From: an uncultured Enterorhabdus sp.
GTDB taxonomy: Bacteria; Actinomycetota; Coriobacteriia; Coriobacteriales; Eggerthellaceae
Reading direction: 5' to 3'
Assembly: GCA_947649205.1 (NCBI GenBank)
Contig: CANSQM010000020.1
Span: 1 to 48,531, forward strand
DNA length: 48,531 nucleotides
How positions within the stretch are numbered: position 1 is the first letter of the stretch; each line of letters opens with the position of its first letter. Under the pieces are notes generated by a model. It was not told the origin of the DNA, did no database searches, and was given only the letters and a program-made list of their open reading frames with translations. Positions 17,224 through 25,646 of this stretch are shown here, piece after piece. A program made the position numbers and the translations under genes.

Positions 17224-18399
17224 ATGGCCCCTATCGAGCCCACGGCCCCCGAGAAACTCATGACCCCGGCCAACATCGTCACGCTCATCCGCATCTGCCT
17301 CGTGCCGGTGTTCGTGCTCGCCATCGTGAGCCCCTGGCCCCTCTGGATGGGCCTGCCCGACATCACCACCGAGGCCAAGCGGCTCATCGCCGCGGGCATC
17401 TTCATTCTCATCTCCTGCACCGACTGGCTCGATGGCTACCTGGCCCGCAGCCGCGGGGAGGTGACCGATTTCGGCAAGTTCATGGACCCCCTGGCCGATA
17501 AGATCCTCGTGGCCGCAGCGCTCATCGCCCTCGTGGAGCTGGCCGTGCTCCCCGGCTGGCCCGTGCTCATCATCCTTGCCCGGGAGTTCATCGTCTCCGG
17601 CATCCGCATGGTGGCGGCCAGCAAGGGCGAAGTCATCGCCGCGAGCTGGTACGGCAAGGCCAAGACCGTCTTCCAGATGATCGCCATTGTGCTGTTCCTG
17701 GCCAAGGACGCCCTCGTCTTCCCCTCGGCAGCCGCCGCCTTCTCCAACCCGCTGTTCCTGCTGTCCTGGATCGTCATGGCCATTGCCCTCGTGCTGACCA
17801 TCATGTCCATGCTCGACTACCTCGTGAAGGCCCGCCACCTGCTGAAGGGGAGCGCCCCCAAGACCAAGGCCGCACCTGCGGTCGAGGCGGGGGAGCGGCC
17901 CACCGAGGTGGCCGCCCTGCAGCGGGCCATCGACGCCGAGGCCCGGATCATCGTGGAGCGGGCCGGCGAGCGCGGGCTGACCGTGGGCACGGCCGAGAGC
18001 CTCACCGGAGGTCTCATCGCCGCCATGCTCACCGCCGTGCCCGGCAGCTCCGCCGTGGTGCGCGGGGGCATCGTCAGCTACGTGAACGACGTGAAGGAGC
18101 AGGTACTCGGCGTGTCCGGCGACGTGCTGTCGCGCCAGGGGGCCGTCGATGAGCTCGTGGCCCTCCAAATGGCCCGGGGCGCCCTGCGGGAGCTGGCCTG
18201 CGACGTGACCGTGTCGGTCACCGGCATCGCCGGGCCCACCGGGGCCGAGCCGGGCAAGCCCGTGGGCATGGTCTGGATCGGCTGCGCCACTGCCCGGGGC
18301 ACCCGGGCCGAGGAGCACCACTTCCAAGGGGGTCGCGACAGCGTGCGGCTCCAAACCGTGCTGGCCGCCCTCAAGGCCATGGAAGCCGCCCTGAGCTAA
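17224..18399 (+). CDS. Fusion of phosphatidylglycerophosphate synthase (PgsA) and CinA C-terminal amidase (PncC)
   Basis: One 391-codon frame joins two proteins that are usually encoded by neighbouring genes. Residues 1-200 are a CDP-alcohol phosphatidyltransferase with several membrane helices and the D-G-x2-A-R-x8-G-x3-D-x3-D signature around residues 67-90 (DWLDGYLAR ... DFGKFMDPLAD), expected to make phosphatidylglycerophosphate. Residues 215-391 match the CinA C-terminal/PncC domain, with TAESLTGGLIAA near residue 258, a GGIVSYVNDVK segment and VSVTGIAGPTG, a domain with nicotinamide-nucleotide amidase activity. A Pro/Ala/Lys linker joins them. No stop or frameshift separates the parts. 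The ATG at 17224, 4 nt after rimO, is preferred; frame upstream overlaps rimO. recA lies downstream, the usual cinA-recA neighbourhood. Confidence 0.85.
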   Translation: MAPIEPTAPEKLMTPANIVTLIRICLVPVFVLAIVSPWPLWMGLPDITTEAKRLIAAGIFILISCTDWLDGYLARSRGEVTDFGKFMDPLADKILVAAALIALVELAVLPGWPVLIILAREFIVSGIRMVAASKGEVIAASWYGKAKTVFQMIAIVLFLAKDALVFPSAAAAFSNPLFLLSWIVMAIALVLTIMSMLDYLVKARHLLKGSAPKTKAAPAVEAGERPTEVAALQRAIDAEARIIVERAGERGLTVGTAESLTGGLIAAMLTAVPGSSAVVRGGIVSYVNDVKEQVLGVSGDVLSRQGAVDELVALQMARGALRELACDVTVSVTGIAGPTGAEPGKPVGMVWIGCATARGTRAEEHHFQGGRDSVRLQTVLAALKAMEAALS

Positions 18400-18605
18400 C
18401 CTCCGGAAGGAGGCAGGCTGGCCGCCCGGGGCCAGATTCGCCTTGCGAAGCCATTCTATCCGCGGGGCCGGATTCACCCCGTGGCGATATTCGCTCCTGC
18501 GAAATTGGATTCCTCCAGGTGGGGGAGGGGTTCTTGGAACTTGGGTGCCTCCGGCCTTCCCTTCCCTTTGTTTTTCAATCCCCCATGCACCCCACTTTTG
18601 CCATG

Positions 18606-18660
18606 TCCGGTCCGCACCCCTCGCCCTCCGGGAAGGGGGGAGCAAGGGGTGCGGACCGGA
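18606..18660. repeat. Perfect 16-bp inverted repeat with extended stem
   Basis: TCCGGTCCGCACCCCT at 18606-18621 is the exact reverse complement of 18645-18660; the 23 nt between can pair further (GCCCTCC against GGGGAGC, imperfect). No T-tract follows, so this looks like a palindromic repeat element and not an ordinary terminator. Confidence 0.65.
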
Positions 18661-18863
18661 GGAAGCGATCGGGCGACATCGCGACGGCCCGGGGACGGCT
18701 TTCCTGAGACGCGACTACGGTTTGCGGACGGTTCCAGGAGACGAGGCAACGGTGCGCGGAGGGGGTCAAATGCGATCCAGCCACGACAAAAGTGCGACGA
18801 GCGCCTGGTAAGATAAGGGCACCCCATCGGCCGCGACTTCCTGAAATCCACCGAGAAAACCCC

Positions 18864-18891
18864 TTGACGCTCATACGTTTGTTCGTATAAT
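18864..18891 (+). promoter_or_regulatory. recA promoter with imperfect LexA box
   Basis: TTGACG (18864-18869) and TATAAT (18886-18891) are 16 bp apart. The spacer contains ATACGTTTGTTCGTAT, a palindrome whose right half has GTTC as in the clean LexA boxes near lexA, while the left half is degenerate (ATAC for GAAC). A second TTGTTCGTATGAT, matching TTGTTCGTATAAT here, occurs around 18908-18921. LexA control is likely but weaker than at lexA. Confidence 0.75.
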
Positions 18892-18941
18892 AGGAGGAAA
18901 TCGGCCACTTGTTCGTATGATGGCCCAGACAAGGAGATGCA

Positions 18942-20000
18942 ATGAACGAAGATAAAGAGAAGATGCTCAAACTCACCACGGACCAGATCGAGTCGAAGTT
19001 CGGCAAGGGGTCCATCATGACCCTCGGCGAGGGCGGCGCCGATCTGAATATCGGCGTCATTCCCACCGGAGCTCTTCCCTTGGATGCCGCTCTCGGCATC
19101 GGCGGCGTGCCCCGGGGCCGCATCATCGAGATCTACGGTCCGGAGTCCAGCGGTAAGACCACCCTGGCCCTCCAGATCCTCGCCGAGGCCCAGGCTCTCG
19201 GCGGCATCGTGGCCTTCATCGACGCCGAGCATGCCCTCGATCCGGTCTATGCGGCCCGCATCGGCGTCGATATCGACGAGGTGCTCATTTCCCAACCCGA
19301 TACCGGCGAGCAGGCCCTGGAAATCTGCGACATGCTCGTGCGCTCCGGTGCCATCGACTGCGTCATCGTGGACTCCGTGGCTGCCCTCGTACCCCGCGCC
19401 GAGATCGAAGGCGAGATGGGCGACACCACGGTGGGCCTTCAGGCCCGCCTCATGTCCCAAGCCCTGCGCAAGCTGGCCGGCTCTCTGTCCAAGTCGAACA
19501 CCACCTGCATCTTCATCAACCAGCTGCGCGAGAAGATCGGCGTCATGTTCGGCAACCCCGAGACTACCACGGGCGGCCGTGCCCTCAAGTTCTTCTCGTC
19601 GGTGCGCATCGATATCCGCCGCGTCGACTCCATCAAGCAGAACGGCGACGTGGTGGGCAACCGCGTGCGGGCCAAGGTCGTGAAGAACAAGGTCGCGCCG
19701 CCCTTCCGCCAGGCCGAGTTCGATCTCATGTACGGCGAGGGCATCTCGCGCGAGGGTTGCATCGTGGACATGGCCGTGGAATGCGGTGTCGCCAAGAAGT
19801 CCGGCGCCTGGTACACCTACGGCGAGGAGCGCCTGGGGCAGGGCCGCGAAGCCGCCAAGCAGACCCTGCGGGAGAACCCCGATCTGCGGGAGGAGCTCGA
19901 GACCAAGGTGCGCGAGGCCTATGAGATCCCCATCATCGAGGCCCCGGCCGAGGGCGAATCCTTCAGCCCGGCCCCCAAGGCCACGGGCAAGAAGAAATAG
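18942..20000 (+). CDS. recA: Recombinase RecA
   Basis: DNA strand-exchange ATPase and coprotease that triggers LexA self-cleavage. Walker A is GPESSGKT at residues 66-73; the [17 protein letters not shown]alker B segment, the QALRKL helix and the [22 protein letters not shown] loop region all match the family. The 352-aa length is normal and the C-terminus ends in a short Lys tail. The ATG at 18942 follows AAGGAG. recX starts 3 nt after the stop. Confidence 0.98.
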   Translation: MNEDKEKMLKLTTDQIESKFGKGSIMTLGEGGADLNIGVIPTGALPLDAALGIGGVPRGRIIEIYGPESSGKTTLALQILAEAQALGGIVAFIDAEHALDPVYAARIGVDIDEVLISQPDTGEQALEICDMLVRSGAIDCVIVDSVAALVPRAEIEGEMGDTTVGLQARLMSQALRKLAGSLSKSNTTCIFINQLREKIGVMFGNPETTTGGRALKFFSSVRIDIRRVDSIKQNGDVVGNRVRAKVVKNKVAPPFRQAEFDLMYGEGISREGCIVDMAVECGVAKKSGAWYTYGEERLGQGREAAKQTLRENPDLREELETKVREAYEIPIIEAPAEGESFSPAPKATGKKK

Positions 20001-20003
20001 CCC

Positions 20004-20768
20004 ATGTCCGCCAAGGCCGACATACTCGACCAGCTGCGCTGCTCCGTCGCCGCCATCGAACGGGGCGAGGCAGATCCCCACGGCTCCAGGACCGGTCTGG
20101 ACACCCCGTCGCTCTCTGCAACGAGCGGGGAGGGTCGTTGGGGCACCAAGTCCCACTGTCGCGGCGTCGCAGCGGGGAAGCGGCACCGCGCCGCAGGGTC
20201 ATCGGCGGAGCATCCCAAAGCTGCGGGGCCGTCACGGGGGACCTTTTCTCGAAAGGCGACCGACGACCCGTGCGAAGACGAATCGGTATCGCCCGCAGAG
20301 GGAAAGACCGCCGATGCCGCCTTCCAGAGGATCCTGCGCTGGGCCGCCGTCCGAGAGCGCTCCACCGTCTACGTGCGGGAGCGCCTCCTGCGGGACGAGT
20401 TCGCGCCAACGGCCGTGGAAGAGGCGGTGGCGCGGGCCGAGCGCGTGCGCGCCATCGATGATCTCCGCTACGCCGACGCTCTCGTGCGCACGCGCCTGGC
20501 GGCCGGCAAGGGACTGCGCGATGCCCGCTCGGAGATCGAGGCTCTCGGCATCGACCCCGAGAGCCTCGATGCCTGGCAGGAGCATGCCGCCCGCGGCCGC
20601 GAGGCCGAGGTGGAGCGGGCTCTCGTCCTGTTGCGACGCCGGCCGCCCCGGGCCAAGCGGGCCCGCGAAGCCGCCTTCCGCAAGCTCGCCACCCAGGGCT
20701 TCGATACCGATGTGGCGGCCAGCGCCGCCCGTCTCTGGCACGAGGAGACCCTCGCCGCAGCCGAGTGA
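20004..20768 (+). CDS. recX: Regulatory protein RecX with an unusual N-terminal insert
   Basis: RecX modulates RecA filaments. The RecX core starts near residue 100 (AFQRILRWAAVRERSTVYVRERLL) and continues through three helical repeats, including VARAERVRAIDDLRYADALVRTRL-type and FRKLATQGFDT segments, to residue 254. The first 20 residues (DILDQLRCSVAAIERGE) look native, but about residues 25-95 are Gly/Ser/Arg-rich, low in secondary-structure signals and unlike RecX. The DNA under this insert (about 20085-20280) folds into hairpins such as CACGGG/CCCGTG enclosing CCTTT/AAAGG. It looks like an in-frame palindromic insertion. The ATG at 20004 starts 3 nt after recA. Confidence 0.85.
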   Translation: MSAKADILDQLRCSVAAIERGEADPHGSRTGLDTPSLSATSGEGRWGTKSHCRGVAAGKRHRAAGSSAEHPKAAGPSRGTFSRKATDDPCEDESVSPAEGKTADAAFQRILRWAAVRERSTVYVRERLLRDEFAPTAVEEAVARAERVRAIDDLRYADALVRTRLAAGKGLRDARSEIEALGIDPESLDAWQEHAARGREAEVERALVLLRRRPPRAKRAREAAFRKLATQGFDTDVAASAARLWHEETLAAAE

Positions 20769-20900
20769 TCCGCCCTCGAGGCCGCGCCGCGACCCTGGAG
20801 CGTCGGTCCTGGCGCCGCCCGGAAAGCCCGTGCCCTCCCGTTGCGCTCCGGAAATACCGCTATCGCGCGCACCCCGAATCACAGGCCCTTCCGCACTCCA

Positions 20901-20945
20901 GAAGCCCCAAACGAGCCCTTCTGCCCGTTTGGGGCTTCTCTTCTC
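20901..20945 (+). terminator. Terminator after recA-recX
   Basis: GAAGCCCCAAACG (20901-20913) pairs perfectly with CGTTTGGGGCTTC (20926-20938), followed by a T/C-rich run. It closes the recA-recX transcript, about 130 bp past the recX stop. Confidence 0.85.
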
Positions 20946-20957
20946 TCCCGCATCGGG

Positions 20958-21075
20958 TATACTGTTTCCCGTGGCTTTTTGAGCAGTTGTACCCTCAAGG
21001 GTATTTGATATAGACAACGGCATACGTCGAACACCTTCGTACATCCATGCTCATGCCCGGCCACGGGCTTTTTTT
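20958..21075 (+). ncRNA. Structured rny leader or small RNA ending in a terminator
   Basis: A TATACT box at 20958-20963 is followed by about 105 nt ending in a strong Rho-independent terminator: GCCCG (21055-21059), CGGGC (21064-21068) and seven T residues (21069-21075). Between them GTTGT and ACAAC (around 20987 and 21014) enclose the hairpin ACCCT/AGGGT. The terminator lies 47 nt before rny. It is either a free small RNA or a transcription attenuator for rny. No -35 box is clear. The RNA class is unknown. Confidence 0.45.
21055..21075 (+). terminator. Terminator or attenuator upstream of rny
   Basis: A 5-bp GC stem, GCCCG with CGGGC around a 4-nt loop, is followed directly by seven T residues. 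It sits between a candidate promoter and the rny ribosome-binding site. Confidence 0.75.
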
Positions 21076-21121
21076 ATGACTTTGATTGGGCGTGAAGGCC
21101 CAGATGAGAGGAGGAAATCCG

Positions 21122-22714
21122 ATGGATCCCATTATGATCGTCGCCATCATTGCCGTGGCTATCGTCGGCATTGCCCTCGGCTTCATCGTCAATCGTTCCA
21201 TGACCGCTTCATCCAACCGCCAGGCCGCCGGCGAGGCCGCCACCCTGGTCGAGGATGCGCGCAAGCAGGCCGAGACGATGCGACGGGAAGCTGAGATCGA
21301 GGCGAAGGACCAGGCCCTGCGCTACCGTCAGGAGCTTGAGGAGGAAAAGAAGGAGCGCATGCGCGAGGTGCGCACGGCCGAGAGCCGCGTGGCCCAGCGC
21401 GAGGAGACCCTTGCCCAGCGCGAGGAATCCCTCGACCGCCGCGTAGAGTCCCTCGATGCCCGCGAGCACCAGCTCTCTTCGCTCCAGGGCCAGGTGGAGC
21501 GCCGCGAGCGCGATGTGAACGAGGCCGAGAGCGCCATCGTCCGCCATCGCGAGGAGGCGCAGATCGAGATCAACCAGGCCCTTGAGCGCGCCGCCGGCAT
21601 GAGCCCGGAGGAGGCCAAGGCCGAGCTTCTGGAGACCATCCACGACGAGGTGACCCGCGAGTCCGCCGTCATCATCCGCGATGCCGAGACTCGCACCAAG
21701 GCCGAGGCCGACAAGAAGGCCCGCGAGATCCTGAGCCTGGCCATCCAGCGTGTGGCCGCCGACCACTCCGCCGAGTCCACGGTGTCCACCATTCACATTC
21801 CCTCCGACGACCTCAAGGGCCGCATCATCGGTCGCGAGGGCCGCAACATCCGCTCCTTCGAGCAGTTGACCGGCACGAACCTCATCATCGACGACACCCC
21901 CGAGTGCGTCACCATCTCCTGCTTCGATCCGGTGCGCCGCGAGATCGGCCGCGTCACCATGGAGAACCTCATCGCCGACGGCCGCATCCATCCGGCCCGC
22001 ATCGAGGAGATGTACGAGAAGGCCGTCCGCCTCGTGAACCAGCGGGTCCAGGAGGCCGGCGAGCAGGCCACCTTCGATGCCGGCATTCACGACCTGCACC
22101 CCGAGCTCGTGAACACCCTCGGCCGCCTGCGCTACCGCACCTCCTTCGGCCAGAACGTGCTGAACCACTCCCTGGAGGTGGCCTACCTGGCGTCGGTCAT
22201 GGCCTCCGAGCTCGGCCTCGACCCCATCCCCGTGAAGCGGGCCGGCCTCTTGCACGACCTGGGCAAGGCCGTGGACCACGAGGTGGAGGGCAGCCATGCC
22301 GTCATCGGCGCCGACCTGGCCCGCCGCTTCGGCGAGCGTCCCGAGATCGTCCACGCCATCGAGGCCCATCACAACGACATCGAGCCGAACTCCACGATGG
22401 ACGTGCTCATCCAGGCCGCCGACGCCGTGTCGGCCGCCCGTCCCGGCGCCCGCAAGGAGACCCTCGACGCCTACATCAAGCGCCTCGAGAAGCTCGAGGA
22501 GATCGCCAACGCCCATGCCGGCGTCGAGCGCACCTATGCCATCCAGGCCGGCCGCGAGGTACGGGTCATGGTGGAGCCCGAGGTGGTCGACGAGGCCGCG
22601 TCCGTGGTGCTCGCCCATGACATCGCCCAGCAGATCGAGAACGAGATGCAGTACCCCGGGCAGGTGAAGGTCGTGGTCATCCGCGAGAGCCGCGCGGTGG
22701 ATTACGCGAAGTAG
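21122..22714 (+). CDS. rny: Ribonuclease Y
   Basis: Membrane-anchored endoribonuclease that starts mRNA decay in many Gram-positives. The N-terminal membrane helix covers residues 4-25, followed by a long Glu/Arg-rich coiled coil (about 30-190), a KH domain (about 215-280, [17 protein letters not shown]) and an HD domain with [10 protein letters not shown] and [12 protein letters not shown] around residues 345-390. The 530-aa length fits. The ATG at 21122 with AGGAGG is preferred over an upstream GTG. The GHKL ATPase gene starts 3 nt after the stop, which suggests coupling. Confidence 0.97.
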   Translation: MDPIMIVAIIAVAIVGIALGFIVNRSMTASSNRQAAGEAATLVEDARKQAETMRREAEIEAKDQALRYRQELEEEKKERMREVRTAESRVAQREETLAQREESLDRRVESLDAREHQLSSLQGQVERRERDVNEAESAIVRHREEAQIEINQALERAAGMSPEEAKAELLETIHDEVTRESAVIIRDAETRTKAEADKKAREILSLAIQRVAADHSAESTVSTIHIPSDDLKGRIIGREGRNIRSFEQLTGTNLIIDDTPECVTISCFDPVRREIGRVTMENLIADGRIHPARIEEMYEKAVRLVNQRVQEAGEQATFDAGIHDLHPELVNTLGRLRYRTSFGQNVLNHSLEVAYLASVMASELGLDPIPVKRAGLLHDLGKAVDHEVEGSHAVIGADLARRFGERPEIVHAIEAHHNDIEPNSTMDVLIQAADAVSAARPGARKETLDAYIKRLEKLEEIANAHAGVERTYAIQAGREVRVMVEPEVVDEAASVVLAHDIAQQIENEMQYPGQVKVVVIRESRAVDYAK

Positions 22715-22717
22715 TCC

Positions 22718-23803
22718 ATGGCCGACTCCTCGCTCGCCAACTTCATAGATACCGTATGCGGCGAGAGCCATCTCCGAGTCGAGGCCGATCTCGGAGATGG
22801 CTTTGTTCGTCTGCGCTCTTCTGAGGCCGAGCGGCGCCAGGCCGCCCAGGACATCCGCTCCTCCGAGGACATCCTCATCGAGCTTTTGCGCAACGCTCGC
22901 GATGCCGGAGCGCGCCATATCTTCGTGGCCACCCAGAAGACCGAGGGGCGCCGCTTCATTACCATCGTCGACGACGGCTCCGGCATCCCGGCCCTCCAGC
23001 AGGAGCGCATCTTCGAGCCCCGTGTCACTTCGAAGCTCGACACGGCCCATATGGACAAATGGGGCATGCACGGCCGCGGCATGGCACTGTACTCCATCGC
23101 CGTGAACGCGGAGACGGCCCGCGTGGCCTCATCGGCCCGCGGCCTGGGGGCGAGCATCGCCGTGGAGACCGACACGGCGCGCCTGGGGGAGAAGACCGAT
23201 CAATCCACCTTCCCCCGCTTCGAGCGGGAGGCCTCGGGCTCCTTCGCCATGCGCGGCCCCAAGAACCTTCTGCGCACGGCTGCCGAATTCGCCCTCGAGC
23301 ACCGCGATCAGTGCTCGGTGTTCTTCGGCACGCCGGTAGAGATTGCGGCGGCCCTGTACACTTTCGCCATCGCCACCACGAGCCCCGCCGCCCGGGCGTT
23401 CCCCGACGACCCTGCCACCGCGCCCCTCGTGAAGCGCCTCGCCCTGGCCGCGACCCCCGATGCCCTGGCCGACGAGTGCGCCGCGATGGCCCTCCCGTTC
23501 TCCTCGCGTTCCGCGCGCCGCATCATGGACGGCACCATCGAGCCGCCGGCATCCCTCATCGACCGCCTTCGGGACGAGAGCTTTCCCGCCGCCGCGCCCG
23601 CCCGTCCCCACATCCGGCGCAAAGGGGGAGACGGCCGGGGACTGCGGCTGGCCGAGGCGGATGTGGAGGCCCTGCGAGAGAGCGCGGCCCGATCCGTAGA
23701 GGCCCTGGCCGATCGATATTTCCTCGAGGCCGTGGGCCGGCCGGAAGTTTCCGTGGGAGCCGACGCCATTCGCATCACCGTTCCCATCCGCAAGATGTCT
23801 TAG
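22718..23803 (+). CDS. GHKL-fold ATP-binding protein of unknown function
   Basis: The N-terminal half is a Bergerat (GHKL) ATPase fold: N-box ELLRNARDAGA near residues 52-62, G1 motif VDDGSGIP near 86-93, and a G2-like GMHGRGMALYSI near 117-128. This family covers histidine kinases, HSP90, MutL and gyrase B; no kinase phosphoacceptor, receiver or MutL-like signature is seen. The C-terminal half (about 200-361) is Ala/Arg-rich and not recognised. It starts 3 nt after rny and is followed by spoVS. In Bacillus the place between rny and spoVS is held by ymdB, an unrelated phosphodiesterase. A role linked to RNA decay or SpoVS is only positional inference. Confidence 0.7.
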   Translation: MADSSLANFIDTVCGESHLRVEADLGDGFVRLRSSEAERRQAAQDIRSSEDILIELLRNARDAGARHIFVATQKTEGRRFITIVDDGSGIPALQQERIFEPRVTSKLDTAHMDKWGMHGRGMALYSIAVNAETARVASSARGLGASIAVETDTARLGEKTDQSTFPRFEREASGSFAMRGPKNLLRTAAEFALEHRDQCSVFFGTPVEIAAALYTFAIATTSPAARAFPDDPATAPLVKRLALAATPDALADECAAMALPFSSRSARRIMDGTIEPPASLIDRLRDESFPAAAPARPHIRRKGGDGRGLRLAEADVEALRESAARSVEALADRYFLEAVGRPEVSVGADAIRITVPIRKMS

Positions 23804-23815
23804 GCCTGCGCGATA

Positions 23816-23844
23816 TTGCGCCCCCTGCGCCCTTTCGGTAGAAT
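23816..23844 (+). promoter_or_regulatory. spoVS promoter
   Basis: TTGCGC (23816-23821) and TAGAAT (23839-23844) are separated by 17 bp, about 100 nt upstream of spoVS, and begin 12 nt after the ATPase gene. Confidence 0.6.
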
Positions 23845-23942
23845 AGTAACGTTTGAATTTCCAAGGCATTCCCTCGCGATTCGACATTAAACGAACCCCT
23901 ATCAGACCAGCAACCACGCCTCAAAGGACAAGGATCAGCGAC

Positions 23943-24275
23943 GTGTCAACCACCACAGAACCCCGGCCGTCCATCGGCTGCCTCAAGGTATCCTCGAAGT
24001 CTTCCCCGGCCTCCGTGGCCGGCGCCATCGCGGGCATGATCAAGGACGGCTCGTCCGTCGAGATCCAGGCCGTGGGCGCCGGCGCCGTGAACCAGGCGGT
24101 GAAGGCCGTGGCCATCTCGCGCGGATTCCTCTCTCCGGTGGGCATCGAGATCTGCTGCATCCCCTCGTTCGCCGATATCGTCATCGACGGCGAGTACCGC
24201 ACCGCCATCCGCTTCTCCGTGGAACCCCGCGCCGGCTTCGCCGTCGTCGCCGCGGCCGACGCGGTCGCACTGTAG
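23943..24275 (+). CDS. spoVS: SpoVS family protein
   Basis: Small Alba-like nucleic-acid-binding protein, 110 aa here. The family core is clear: LKVSSKSSPASVAGAIAGM near residues 14-32, the GAGAVNQAVKAVAISRGFL segment, and IPSFADIVIDGEYRTAIRF. In Bacillus SpoVS affects septation and late sporulation; homologues are frequent in bacteria that do not sporulate, and no sporulation gene is seen in this window. A GTG at 23943 with an AAGGA ribosome-binding site is chosen since the upstream in-frame sequence contains the promoter. Compared with the about 86-aa Bacillus protein it has a short N-terminal and a C-terminal extension. miaB follows. Confidence 0.92.
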   Translation: MSTTTEPRPSIGCLKVSSKSSPASVAGAIAGMIKDGSSVEIQAVGAGAVNQAVKAVAISRGFLSPVGIEICCIPSFADIVIDGEYRTAIRFSVEPRAGFAVVAAADAVAL

Positions 24276-24287
24276 CCGGCGGTCGCC

Positions 24288-25646
24288 ATGGGCGTTTCCT
24301 TCGAGGGCACCACCTTCTGCATCCACACCTTCGGCTGTCAGATGAACAAGCACGACTCCGAGCGCGTCGCCGGCATGCTCGAGGGCCTGGGCTCGCTGTC
24401 CGTCGGCACTATCGAAGAGGCCGACATCGTCGTGTTCATGACCTGTTGCGTGCGCGAGGCCGCCGATACGCGGCTCTACGGCCAGGTCGCATCCATGAAG
24501 AACATTCCCGTGCGAGACGGCTCGCCCTACGAGAAGCGCTACATCGCGGTGGGCGGCTGCATCGGCCAGCGCGACGGCGAGAAGCTCGTGGAGCAGCTGC
24601 CCCACCTCGACGTGGTCTTCGGCACCCATAACCTGGCCTCGCTGCCGGGGCTGCTCGCCTCGGCCATGGAGAGCGCGGGCCATTCCGTCGAGGTGCTCGA
24701 CGGGGGAGCGGAGTTCTCCACCGCCCTGCCCACCGACCGGGAGCACGCCTGGGCGGCGTGGCTGCCCATCACCGTGGGCTGCAACAACTTCTGCTCCTAC
24801 TGCATCGTGCCCTACGTGCGCGGCCGCGAGAAGTCGCGCCCCCTGGAGGACATCGCCGAGGAGGCCCGGCGCTACGTGGAGGCCGGCGTGAAGGAGATCA
24901 CCCTGCTCGGCCAGAACGTGAACTCCTACGGCCGCGACCTCTACGGCGAGCCGCGCTTCGCCGCGGTGCTCGACGCCCTGGACGATACCGGTATCGAGCG
25001 GCTGCGCTTCGCCACGAGCCACCCCAAGGACCTCACCGACGAGGTGATCGCCCGCTTCGGCACCTTGCGATCCCTCATGCCGGCCCTGCACCTGCCGGTG
25101 CAGTCGGGCTCCGACCGCATCCTCAAGGCCATGAACCGCCGCTACACGCGGAAGCACTACCTCGGGCTCATTGAGAAGCTGCGGGCCGTCGTGCCCGACA
25201 TCGCCCTGTCCACCGATATCATCGTGGGCTTCCCGGGCGAGACCGAGGAGGACTTCATGGACACCTACCGCCTCGTGGAAGAGGTGGGCTACAGCCAGGT
25301 GTTCACGTTCATCTACTCGAAGCGCGAGGGCACGCCGGCCGCCTCGATGGAAGACGACACCCCCCGCGAGGTCATTCAGGAGCGCTTCGACCGGCTGGTG
25401 GACCTCGTGCAGCGCAAGGCCTTCGAGACGAACCAGGCCGAGCTCGGCACCATCGTGCCCGTGCTCATCGAGGGTACCTCCAAGCGCGACGGCGCGGTGC
25501 TGGCCGGCAAGAGCCCCAAGAACCAGACGGTGCACGGACCCGTTCCCACCGGGCGCACCGCCGACGAGCTCGTCGGCACCATCGTGCCCATGCGCATCGA
25601 CGAGGCCCGCACCTGGTACCTCTCCGGCACGGTGGTCGATGGCTGA
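24288..25646 (+). CDS. miaB: tRNA-2-methylthio-N6-dimethylallyladenosine synthase MiaB
   Basis: Radical-SAM methylthiotransferase acting on A37 of tRNAs that read UNN codons. The N-terminal cluster ligands are in TFGCQMNKHDSERV, MTCCVREAAD and VGGCIGQRDG; the radical-SAM motif is NNFCSYCIVPYVRGRE near residues 163-178; a TRAM domain closes the 452-aa protein. CQMNKHDSE is typical of MiaB. Its stop overlaps the miaA start by 8 nt, linking it to the enzyme that makes its substrate. Confidence 0.96.
   Translation: MGVSFEGTTFCIHTFGCQMNKHDSERVAGMLEGLGSLSVGTIEEADIVVFMTCCVREAADTRLYGQVASMKNIPVRDGSPYEKRYIAVGGCIGQRDGEKLVEQLPHLDVVFGTHNLASLPGLLASAMESAGHSVEVLDGGAEFSTALPTDREHAWAAWLPITVGCNNFCSYCIVPYVRGREKSRPLEDIAEEARRYVEAGVKEITLLGQNVNSYGRDLYGEPRFAAVLDALDDTGIERLRFATSHPKDLTDEVIARFGTLRSLMPALHLPVQSGSDRILKAMNRRYTRKHYLGLIEKLRAVVPDIALSTDIIVGFPGETEEDFMDTYRLVEEVGYSQVFTFIYSKREGTPAASMEDDTPREVIQERFDRLVDLVQRKAFETNQAELGTIVPVLIEGTSKRDGAVLAGKSPKNQTVHGPVPTGRTADELVGTIVPMRIDEARTWYLSGTVVDG

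Larger units (their letters stand above)
18400..18941. other. 540-bp non-coding spacer before recA
   Basis: No credible gene is seen. The spacer holds a short CTGGCC/GGCCAG hairpin after the fusion gene (around 18418-18433), a large inverted repeat (18606-18660) and the recA promoter near its right end. A T-rich stretch near 18560-18580 lacks a clear stem. The remainder shows nothing I can support. Confidence 0.6.
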
